This document shows, one piece after another, positions 8,586 to 15,008 of a stretch of DNA of 15,008 bases. The translations under genes and the position numbers were made by a program. Location: assembly GCA_036652035.1 (NCBI GenBank), contig JAVVWR010000069.1:1-15008 (forward strand), given 5' to 3'. The notes beneath the pieces were generated by a model that was not told where the DNA came from, made no database searches, and saw only the letters and a program-made list of their open reading frames with translations. Each line of letters starts with the position of its first letter. Position 1 is the first letter of the stretch. The DNA comes from JAEZVV01 sp036652035. GTDB lineage: Bacteria > Pseudomonadota > Gammaproteobacteria > Burkholderiales > Burkholderiaceae_F.

Positions 8586-8644
8586 CGCCGGAGCGTTCCG
8601 CCGGGCGCTCCGGCGCGATATCGTTGGCGCGCGGCTTGCGCGCC
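8586..8644. repeat. Two perfect hairpins in tandem in the QC/SulP intergenic region
   Basis: CGCCGGAGCG (8586-8595) pairs perfectly with CGCTCCGGCG (8606-8615) over 10 bp around a 10-base loop. Eleven bases later, GGCGCGC (8626-8632) pairs with GCGCGCC (8638-8644) around GGCTT. Neither is followed by a U-tract. They sit between the cyclotransferase stop (8559) and the SulP start (8714), and could be a Rho-type end structure, an mRNA stabiliser or a leader element. Chance pairing is more likely than usual at this GC content. Confidence 0.45.
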
Positions 8645-8713
8645 CCTCCTGCGAGAGCCTGATGCTTGGCCGGCGCGCTCACACCCGAGTCGCGCCACCA
8701 CCGGGAGCTCCCC

Positions 8714-10387
8714 ATGTCGCCCACGCCCCACGACAGCCTGCCCCGTCAACCCGGCACTGGCGGCTTGCGCTTTGACGTGGTGGCCGGCCTTACCGCCGCC
8801 GCGGTGGTCTTGCCCAAGGCCATGGCCTACGCCACCGTCGCCGGCTTGCCGGTAGCCGTCGGCCTCTACACCGCCTTTGTGCCCATGCTCATTTACGCGC
8901 TGCTGGGCTCGTCGCGCGTCTTGAGCGTCAGTTCGACCACCACGCTGGCCATCCTGGCCGGCACCCAGCTTGGCCTGGCGGTGCCCGACGCCGACCCGGC
9001 CCAGCTCGTCACCGCCACCGCCACCCTGACCGCCCTGGTCGGCTTGATGCTCCTGCTCGCGCGCCTGCTGCGCCTGGGCTTTGTCGCCAACTTCATCTCG
9101 ACCCCGGTGCTCACCGGCTTCAAGGCCGGGATCGGTCTGGTGATCGTTCTCGATCAAGTGCCCAAGCTGCTTGGCATCCACATCACCAAACAAGGCTTCT
9201 TTCTCGATCTGATCAACGTGGTGCATCACCTGCCGGCCACGTCCTGGCTGACGCTGGCGGTGGCGCTCGCGACTCTGGCGGCGCTGATCGGAATGGAGCG
9301 CGGGTGGCCGCACTCGCCCGCCCCTTTGGTGGCGGTGGCGGGCGGCATGGCGGCCTCGTGGTTTTTCGGGCTGGCCGCGCTCGGCGTGTCAACGGTCGGC
9401 CTGATTCCGCAAGGTCTGCCTGCCGTCACCCTGCCTTCGCTCGATCTGGTCGCCACGCTCGCCCCGGGTGCGCTGGGGATCGCTCTGATGAGCTTTACCG
9501 AGTCGATTGCGGCCGGGCGGGCTTTTGCCCGCCCGGGCGATCCGCCCATCAACGCCAACCGGGAACTGGTGGCCACTGGCGCGGCCAACCTGGGAGGAGC
9601 GCTGTTTGGCGCCATGCCCGCGGGCGGCGGAACCTCTCAGACCGCGGTGGTGAGCGCCGCCGGCGGGCGATCACAAAAGGCTTCGCTGGTCACCGCCGGC
9701 GCGGCCGCCGCCACCATGCTGCTGCTCGCGCCGCTGCTCGGGCTCTTGCCCAACGCCACGCTCGCGGCGGTCGTGATCGTCTATTCCGCGAGCCTGATCC
9801 AGCCCGCCGAATTCAAGGCGATCCTCAAGGTGCGGACGATGGAGTTCCGCTGGGCGATCGCGGCCGCGTTCGGGGTTCTGGTGTTCGGCACCCTGCAAGG
9901 CATTGTGGTGGCGATCATCCTGTCTCTGATCGGGCTCTCCAGCCAGACCGCTCACCCGCGCGTCTCGGTGATCGTGCGCAAGCGCGGCACCGACGTCCTG
10001 CGGCCTTGGTCGCCCGAGCATCCCGACGACGAAAGCTTCGAGGGGCTCTTGATCCTGCGCCCCGAAGGCCGGCTCTTCTTCATCAACGCGCAGGATGTCG
10101 CCAAGCAGATCCGCGATCTGGTCGAGCAGCACCGTCCACGGGTGGCGGTGCTGGATCTGAGCCGAGTGCCCGATATCGAGTATTCGGCACTGCAAATGCT
10201 AGTCGAAGGCGAGCAGCGCCTCGCCGAGCTGGGCGTCACCGTGTGCTTGGCCGATCTCAATCCCGGTGTGCTGGCGGTGATCCGCAACACACCGCTGGCG
10301 CAACGCCTGGGGCGGGAGCGAATGCTGTTCGATGCGCACCTCGCAATCGATCGCTACCGGGCCATGGCGGCGGCCAGCACGGCGTAA
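8714..10387 (+). CDS. SulP-family anion transporter with C-terminal STAS domain
   Basis: This 557-residue inner-membrane anion transporter belongs to the SLC26/SulP family. The start is the ATG at 8714, with GGGAG six bases upstream. The membrane domain covers about 20-415. It begins with RFDVVAGLTAAAVVLPKAMA (19-38) and AYATVAGLPVAVGLYTAFVP (38-57), the SulP signature region, and includes GSSRVLSVSSTTTLAILAG, NFISTPVLTGFKAGIGLVI, FTESIAAGRAFA and NRELVATGAANLGGALFGAM. The STAS domain covers about 439-557, with VLDLSRVPDIEYSAL holding the usual Ser (~491). Members carry sulfate, bicarbonate, nitrate or dicarboxylates; sequence alone does not tell which, and no sulfur-assimilation or carbonic anhydrase gene is next to it. 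Its stop is three bases from the stop of the convergent globin gene. Confidence 0.92.
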   Translation: MSPTPHDSLPRQPGTGGLRFDVVAGLTAAAVVLPKAMAYATVAGLPVAVGLYTAFVPMLIYALLGSSRVLSVSSTTTLAILAGTQLGLAVPDADPAQLVTATATLTALVGLMLLLARLLRLGFVANFISTPVLTGFKAGIGLVIVLDQVPKLLGIHITKQGFFLDLINVVHHLPATSWLTLAVALATLAALIGMERGWPHSPAPLVAVAGGMAASWFFGLAALGVSTVGLIPQGLPAVTLPSLDLVATLAPGALGIALMSFTESIAAGRAFARPGDPPINANRELVATGAANLGGALFGAMPAGGGTSQTAVVSAAGGRSQKASLVTAGAAAATMLLLAPLLGLLPNATLAAVVIVYSASLIQPAEFKAILKVRTMEFRWAIAAAFGVLVFGTLQGIVVAIILSLIGLSSQTAHPRVSVIVRKRGTDVLRPWSPEHPDDESFEGLLILRPEGRLFFINAQDVAKQIRDLVEQHRPRVAVLDLSRVPDIEYSALQMLVEGEQRLAELGVTVCLADLNPGVLAVIRNTPLAQRLGRERMLFDAHLAIDRYRAMAAASTA

Positions 10388-10390
10388 CGA

Positions 10391-10813
10391 TCAACCCGCC
10401 CGGTTGCGCATCCAGTCAGCGGTCTGGAAAAAAGCCTTGACCAGACGCAGGCGCAGATCTTCGTCGAGTTCGCACTCGACCATGGCCTGGTTCATGCACG
10501 CCAGCCACTGATCGCGCTCGACCGACGCGATGGCAAACGGCATGTGCCGCGCACGCAGCATCGGATGGCCGTAGCGCTCAATATAAAGATTGGGTCCGCC
10601 CAGCCAGCCGGACAGAAACAGAAAGAGCTTGTCCCGCGCTGGCGCCAGGTCGCTGCCGTGAACCGCACGCAGAACCTGGTAGCCGGGTTCGATCTCCATC
10701 AGATCGTAGAAGCGATCGACCAGCGCGCGCAGCTTGGCCTCTCCGCCCAGAAGCGAATACGCGGTGGCCGAGGCGTCAACCACGCCTTCGGTGGGATTGG
10801 GTACGGAACTCAT
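10391..10813 (-). CDS. Group II truncated haemoglobin
   Basis: This 140-residue 2-on-2 globin is of the TrHbO/group II type. It binds haem and small ligands such as O2 and NO; reported roles in the family include oxygen supply and oxidative or nitrosative stress defence. Helix B carries FYDLM (35-39) with Phe B9 and Tyr B10 (Y36). KLFLFLSGWLGGPNLY (62-77) is the CD/E region with the typical GGP. RYGHPMLRARHMPFAI (80-95) contains the proximal His F8 (H90). RDQWLACM (100-107) contains Trp G8 (W103), diagnostic of groups II and III. The ATG overlaps the TGA of the upstream permease as ATGA, so translation is probably coupled. It converges on the SulP gene. Confidence 0.93.
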   Translation of the reverse strand: MSSVPNPTEGVVDASATAYSLLGGEAKLRALVDRFYDLMEIEPGYQVLRAVHGSDLAPARDKLFLFLSGWLGGPNLYIERYGHPMLRARHMPFAIASVERDQWLACMNQAMVECELDEDLRLRLVKAFFQTADWMRNRAG

Positions 10814-13311
10814 GCTTGTTGTCTCAGGCTGGCCAGAGGGGGAGTGTTGAGGACGCCGCGCAGCCCCATCCAGCCGCCCGCCAGGGCGATCAGACTGCCC
10901 GCGGCCAGACCGATGAGAAAGACCGCGGGCTTGAGCGCGTAGTCGAATTCGAAAGCGAACCGAGCCAGAGCCCAGCCCACCGCCGCCGCTCCCACCGCGG
11001 CGAGCAGACCGGCCAGAGCGCCCAGGGCCAGCATCTCGACCACTTGGGTCGCAGCCAGCTGGCGCCGCGACGCGCCCAGGGCACGCAAAAGAGCGGCCTC
11101 CCGCATGCGCTCGTCGCGGCTGCTGGCGAGCGCGGCGTACAAGACCAGCACGCCGGCGGCGAGCGTAAAGAGAAACAGAAACTCGACCGCGGCGATCACC
11201 TGGTCGAGCACCGCCTGGATCTGGCGCAACACCGCACTGGTATCGACCACCGTCAGGCTCGGAAACTCGCGCAGCAACTCACTTGTGAACGCCGCCTCTT
11301 TCCCGGACAGGTAAAAGGCGGTGATGAAGCTCGCCGGCTGATCGGCGAGCAAGGCGGGCGGCATGATCACGAAAAAGTTGGCGCGCATCGAATCCCAGTT
11401 CACCTTACGCAGACTGGTGATGCGCGCCTCGAGCTTGCGACCGGCAATCTCGAACTGCAGGGCGTCGCCCAGCTTCAAGCCGAGCGTCTTGGCGATGCCC
11501 TCCTCGATCGAAAGTTCGTCAGTCGCCTGCGGGCCGAACCACTGACCCGCGAGGATCGGGTTGTGGCCCGGCCGCTCGTTCATGTACGAGAGATTGAACT
11601 CGCGATCGACCAGGCGTTGGGCACGCTCGTTGGTGAAAGTCTCGGGGCCGACGACGGCGCCGTTGACCGCCACCAGCCGCCCGCGAACCATGGGGTAGAG
11701 CGGCGCGTTCTTGATGCCGGCAGCAGCCAGCCTGGCCTCGACCGCCTTGACCTGATCGGGCTGAATGTTGATGACGAAGCGGTTGGGGGCGTCGGGCGGC
11801 GCCGCGCGGCGCCAGGCATCGACCAGATCGGTGCGGGTGACCGCGAGCAGCAGCAAGGCCATCAGGCCGACAGCGAGCGCCACCAACTGGATCACGGTGG
11901 CGAGCGGCCGACGCTGCACCGACGCCACCGCAAAGCGCAGCGCCAAAGAGATGCGTCCGGCCGGCTGCCGCAGCGGCGCCAGGCTCTGGATCGCCAGCCA
12001 GGCCACCAGGGCAAAAACCAGCAGCGCCACGGCAAAGCCGCCGGCGGTGAGAAGCCCGACCTTGAGGTCGTCGGCGGCCCAGATCATCAGACCGAAAAAC
12101 CCGGCCAAACCCGCCAGATAGCCAACCGCCGCCAGCCCCGCGGGCGGGCCCAGGTCCTTGCGCAGCACCCGCAGCGGCGGCACCCGGCGCAGCTGGGCGA
12201 GCGGCGGCAGAGCGAAGCCTGCGAGCAGAACCATGCCGCAGGCCAAGCCCTGGAGCGCCGGCAGCGCCGACGGTGGCGGCAGAGAACTCGCCACCAGCGT
12301 TCCCAGCACCGAGAGCAAAACGAAGTGCAGCGCATAGCCCACGGCCACGCCCAGGGCGCAAGCCGCCAGGCCCACCAGCAGAAACTCCAGAGCGAAAAGC
12401 GCAACGATGTCGGCCTGCGCCAGACCAAGGCAGCGCATCATGGCGCAGGAGTCGAGGTGACGCGCCGAAAAACGCCGCGCGCTCGCCGCCACCGCCACCG
12501 CCGCCACCATGGCCGCGAGCATCGCGACCAGCGACAGAAACTGTTGCGCACGCTCGACCGTGCGCTGCATCTCGGGCCGGCCGCTCGCGAGCGTCTCGAT
12601 GCTCTGGCCGCGAGCCAGCCGCGCCTTGAGCCAGGCCGAATAACTCGCCATCGGGCCACGCTCGCCCGCCACCAGCAAGCGGTAGGTGGCGCGCGACCCA
12701 GGCTGGATCAGGCCGGTGGCAGGCAGATCCGCGAGGTTGATCATCACCCGCGGCGCGAAGTTGATAAAACCGCTGCCGCGATCGGGTTCAACGCTGATCA
12801 CGCGCTCGATCACGAAACTCGAGTCGCCCAGTTGGATGGACTCTCCTGGCTGGATGCCCAAGGCTGCGAGCAGCTGCGGGTCGGCCCAGGCAGCGCCTGG
12901 GGCCGGGGCGGCTGGAGCCGCCTCGTCACCGCCAGGCGTGGTCAATCGCATCCGGCCACGCAGCGGATACCGGCTTGAGACCGCCTTGACAGCAACCAGC
13001 GCGTTGCCCTCGTTTGCCGCCAGCGCCATGCTGGGAAAAGTCGTGGTCTCGGCTGTGAGCAGACCCGCGGCTTGAGCCTGCTGCGCCGGTTCGGGACCGA
13101 TCGCCTGATCCGCGCTCAGAACCAGATCGGCGCCCAGCAATTGGGTCGCGTCGCGCTCGAGCCCCAGGCGGATCCGATCGACCAGAAAACCCACGCTCGT
13201 CACCGCCGCCACCGCCACCACGAGCGCCGCGAGCAGCAGACGCAACTCGCCCGCGTGCCAGTCGCGGCGAGTCATGCGGGCCGCTTGTTGCAGAAGTCGG
13301 GCAAAGGTCAT
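10810..13311 (-). CDS. YbbP-like ABC transporter permease with two FtsX domains
   Basis: This 833-residue inner-membrane permease resembles E. coli YbbP and the LolC/MacB type VII ABC group, which move substrates within the envelope and do not carry solutes through a pore. The N-terminal helix is at about 24-45 (ELRLLLAALVVAVAAVTSVG). A large periplasmic domain reaches about residue 255. The first FtsX block carries MMRCLGLAQADI near 290. Several helices follow, then a second periplasmic domain with LYPMVRGRLVAVNG, WFGPQATDELSIEEG and LRKVNWDSMRANFFVIMPP. The last FtsX block has SSRDERMREAALLRALGASR (730-749) and three more helices. YbbP normally pairs with the ATPase YbbA, and no ATPase gene lies in this window. 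It begins 33 bases after guaD and overlaps the globin gene by four bases, so the three form one likely operon. Confidence 0.9.
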   Translation of the reverse strand: MTFARLLQQAARMTRRDWHAGELRLLLAALVVAVAAVTSVGFLVDRIRLGLERDATQLLGADLVLSADQAIGPEPAQQAQAAGLLTAETTTFPSMALAANEGNALVAVKAVSSRYPLRGRMRLTTPGGDEAAPAAPAPGAAWADPQLLAALGIQPGESIQLGDSSFVIERVISVEPDRGSGFINFAPRVMINLADLPATGLIQPGSRATYRLLVAGERGPMASYSAWLKARLARGQSIETLASGRPEMQRTVERAQQFLSLVAMLAAMVAAVAVAASARRFSARHLDSCAMMRCLGLAQADIVALFALEFLLVGLAACALGVAVGYALHFVLLSVLGTLVASSLPPPSALPALQGLACGMVLLAGFALPPLAQLRRVPPLRVLRKDLGPPAGLAAVGYLAGLAGFFGLMIWAADDLKVGLLTAGGFAVALLVFALVAWLAIQSLAPLRQPAGRISLALRFAVASVQRRPLATVIQLVALAVGLMALLLLAVTRTDLVDAWRRAAPPDAPNRFVINIQPDQVKAVEARLAAAGIKNAPLYPMVRGRLVAVNGAVVGPETFTNERAQRLVDREFNLSYMNERPGHNPILAGQWFGPQATDELSIEEGIAKTLGLKLGDALQFEIAGRKLEARITSLRKVNWDSMRANFFVIMPPALLADQPASFITAFYLSGKEAAFTSELLREFPSLTVVDTSAVLRQIQAVLDQVIAAVEFLFLFTLAAGVLVLYAALASSRDERMREAALLRALGASRRQLAATQVVEMLALGALAGLLAAVGAAAVGWALARFAFEFDYALKPAVFLIGLAAGSLIALAGGWMGLRGVLNTPPLASLRQQA

Positions 13312-13344
13312 GGCCTGGATTTCAAGAGTCGGGGCGAGCCGAGC

Positions 13345-14679
13345 TTACCCATTTGATCTCAGCTCCACGCGCGCCTTCGCTTCATTGAGCCGCGTTTTGG
13401 CTGCGCGACCGGCGATATAGGTCTCGCTCACCGTGCGGTCGTCGCCCAGGATCATCAGGACAAACAGCAGCTCATCGACCGACTCGACGATGGCGCTGCG
13501 ACGCGCGAGCAGCGGCGTGGCGCGCGGGTCAAGCAAAACGAAGTCGGCCTCGAAGCCCGCCGCGATCCGCCCCACCCGGCCCTGCCAGCCCAGGCTCTCG
13601 GCCGCGCCGGTGCTGGCCCAATACCAGAGCTGCGCCGCGGTGAGCGCGCAGCCGCGCAAGCGGGCCACCTCGTGCGCCGCCCGCATGGCGGAGAACATTG
13701 AAAAGCTCTGACCACCGCCAACGTCGGTGGCGAGCGTGATCTTCATGCCGGCGGCTAGCGAGCGCTCGAAATCGAACAAGCCACTGCCAAGAAAGAGGTT
13801 GCTGGTCGGGCTGACCGCGGCGATGGCACCCGTGGCCGCCATGCGCGCGCGGTCGGCGGGGTCGAGCCAGAGGCAGTGGGCGTAGATCGAGCGCGCGTTT
13901 AGCAGGCCGGCGCGGTCGTAGACATCGAGGTAGGAGCGGGCCTCGGGAAACAGCTCGGCGATCCAGCGGATCTCGTCAGTGTTCTCGGCGACATGGCTTT
14001 GCACATAGAGCTCGGGGCGGGCGCGGGCCAGCTGTCCCGCCGCTGCGAGCTGCTCCCGACTCGAGGTGGCGGCAAAGCGCGGCGTGATCGCGTAGGCGAG
14101 CCGGCCGCGGCCGTGCCAGCGATCAGCCAGCCGGGCGCTGTCTTCCACTCCGCCCCAAGCCGTATCGCGCAGATTGGCCGGACAGTGAACGTCCATCAGA
14201 CATTTTCCCGCGATCAGGCGAACATCCCGCTCGAGGGCCGCGCCAAACAAAGCCTCAACCGAGCCGGCATGAACCGTGCCGAACACGCTCGCCGAAGTCG
14301 TGCCGTTGCATGCGAGTTCGTCGAGGAAGAAACCGGCGGTCTCGGCGCACACCGCCGGATCGGAAAACCCCGCCTCGGTGGGAAAGGTGTAGCGCTCCAG
14401 CCAGGGCAGAAGACCCGGCGCCGGCGAGGCGATCACATCGACCTGCGGCAGGTGAATGTGGGTATCGATGAAACCCGGCGCGGCGATCTTGTCGCGCGCA
14501 TCGATCACCCGAGTTCCAGCCGCCAGCGTGGCGGCGACTTCGCTCCAGGGGCCGGCGGCCACGATGCTCCCCCCCTCGATCACGATGCCGCCGTCGCGCT
14601 CATGGCGCAGCGCGGCCGACGTGTGGGTCGGGTCGCCGATGAAATCGATTAACTGGCAGCGAAGCGCGCTGGGGTTCAT
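13345..14679 (-). CDS. guaD: Guanine deaminase
   Basis: This cytosolic amidohydrolase converts guanine to xanthine and ammonia in purine salvage and catabolism. From the ATG at 14679 it has 444 residues (E. coli GuaD is 439). Metal ligands are visible: H74 and H76 in PGFIDTHIHLPQ, H229 in YVQSHVAEN (with E232), H268 in YAHCLWLD, and D319 in TLATDVGGG. Substrate and family motifs include LLPWLERYTFPTE (90-102), GTTSASVFGTVH (126-137), GKCLMDVHCPANLRDT (158-173) and ITPRFAATSS (198-207). A TTG at 14706 would add nine residues, but the ATG is preferred; GAG lies a few bases upstream. It is the first gene of the likely guaD-permease-globin operon and is divergent from the gene at the right edge. 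No xanthine dehydrogenase or purine permease gene is next to it in this window. Confidence 0.94.
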   Translation of the reverse strand: MNPSALRCQLIDFIGDPTHTSAALRHERDGGIVIEGGSIVAAGPWSEVAATLAAGTRVIDARDKIAAPGFIDTHIHLPQVDVIASPAPGLLPWLERYTFPTEAGFSDPAVCAETAGFFLDELACNGTTSASVFGTVHAGSVEALFGAALERDVRLIAGKCLMDVHCPANLRDTAWGGVEDSARLADRWHGRGRLAYAITPRFAATSSREQLAAAGQLARARPELYVQSHVAENTDEIRWIAELFPEARSYLDVYDRAGLLNARSIYAHCLWLDPADRARMAATGAIAAVSPTSNLFLGSGLFDFERSLAAGMKITLATDVGGGQSFSMFSAMRAAHEVARLRGCALTAAQLWYWASTGAAESLGWQGRVGRIAAGFEADFVLLDPRATPLLARRSAIVESVDELLFVLMILGDDRTVSETYIAGRAAKTRLNEAKARVELRSNG

Positions 14680-14759
14680 GGCATCTCGGGCCAGGCCCGT
14701 CCACAAGACAGCAAGAAGCGACTGACGGCGTGAGCCCCACCCAGTCGTGCCTGCCGCAC

Positions 14760-14777
14760 ATTATGGCCAAGCGGCCA
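14760..14777 (-). promoter_or_regulatory. Candidate guaD -10 box overlapping an inverted repeat
   Basis: On the minus strand CATAAT (14765-14760) matches the -10 consensus at five of six positions, about 80 bases before the guaD ATG. Directly upstream and touching it, TGGCC/GGCCA (14764-14768 and 14773-14777) form a 5-bp inverted repeat around AAGC. The -35 (CTGCTT at 17 bases) is poor, which would suit an activated promoter. Pattern only. Confidence 0.35.
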
Positions 14778-14882
14778 ATGGAAAGCAGATCAACGCCACT
14801 GCTGTCTTAAGACCGGATTCGGAGCCGCGGATCGCGAGAACCAAGCTTGTGCCCGCTCGCCAGTCGCGCCCTGCCTGCGCGG

Positions 14883-14888
14883 TATAGT
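14883..14888 (+). promoter_or_regulatory. Candidate -10 box for the gene at the right edge
   Basis: TATAGT lies 27 bases before the GTG at 14916 and matches the -10 consensus at five of six positions. No acceptable -35 is found 16-18 bases upstream, so this is weak. Confidence 0.3.
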
Positions 14889-14915
14889 CATCGCACTCTT
14901 TTGCCGAGACCTGCC

Positions 14916-15008
14916 GTGTTCACCGCCGTTATTGCTGCCCTCCTCCTGCTTGCCGCTGCCCTCGCCGTTGCCTATCTGCTGTTGAAAAACATGAGCGAGG
15001 AAGGGATC
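14916..15008 (+). CDS. N terminus of an unidentified membrane-anchored protein (cut by window end)
   Basis: Thirty-one codons are open to the edge from a GTG: (M)FTAVIAALLLLAAALAV, then AYLLLKNMSEEGI. The first 24 residues form one strong hydrophobic helix, so this is a membrane anchor or an uncleaved signal. GAGA lies seven bases before the GTG and a TATAGT box lies 27 bases upstream, which together favour a real start. Too little is present to name the family. It is divergent from guaD. Confidence 0.5.
   Translation, partial: MFTAVIAALLLLAAALAVAYLLLKNMSEEGI

Noticed and set aside
10816..12978. 720-residue open frame on the plus strand across the permease gene
   Set aside because: Composition is dominated by Arg, Gln and His without hydrophobic core or known motif. 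It is the shadow of the YbbP-like coding sequence.
13993..14652. 219-residue plus-strand frame inside guaD
   Set aside because: The opposite strand holds all metal ligands of guanine deaminase, and this frame shows no recognisable domain.

Overview
This is a GC-rich bacterial chromosomal window that looks betaproteobacterial (Burkholderiales/Rhodocyclales-like). That placement is an inference from base composition and from the mix of protein families: AcnA, a COG1569-type PIN protein next to a methionine-type aminotransferase, RmuC, a YbbP-like permease coupled to a truncated globin, and GuaD. No rRNA or tRNA gene, insertion sequence, phage gene or CRISPR array is visible. Most of the window is ordinary housekeeping and accessory metabolism. 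I did not find a convincing new multi-gene system.

Layout. 1-2025 (+) is the C-terminal three quarters of aconitase A, cut by the window edge and closed by a clear intrinsic terminator. 2194-2793 (+) is a single-pass membrane protein with an OmpA/MotB-type peptidoglycan-binding domain. 2890-3318 (+) is a PIN-domain putative RNase that runs into a 100-N assembly gap (3319-3418). Beyond the gap, 3419-3986 (+) is the C-terminal half of a PLP-dependent methionine-type aminotransferase. It is broken by an in-frame stop and at least two frameshifts, so it is a pseudogene or a badly called stretch beside the gap. On the minus strand follow a DUF2238/YjdF-like membrane protein (4110-4787) and, upstream of it in the same operon, a GNAT acetyltransferase (4747-5250). 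Next come a small entericidin-like lipoprotein with its own promoter candidate and terminator (5386-5529), and rmuC (5621-7114).

From 7278 the plus strand carries an SRPBCC/AHSA1-like protein, a glutaminyl-peptide cyclotransferase with a Tat-like signal, and a SulP-family anion transporter with a STAS domain (8714-10387). The SulP gene converges on a minus-strand operon read as guanine deaminase (14679-13345), YbbP-like FtsX permease (13311-10810) and group II truncated haemoglobin (10813-10391). The last two share an ATGA stop/start overlap. At the right edge (from 14916, +) a new membrane-anchored protein begins, divergent from guaD.

Points worth a second look are the decayed aminotransferase across the gap, a very compact G-quadruplex motif in the rmuC/SRPBCC divergent intergenic region, two perfect hairpins in tandem before the SulP gene, a small inverted repeat within the candidate guaD promoter, and the coupling of an ATPase-less ABC permease to an oxygen/NO-binding globin.
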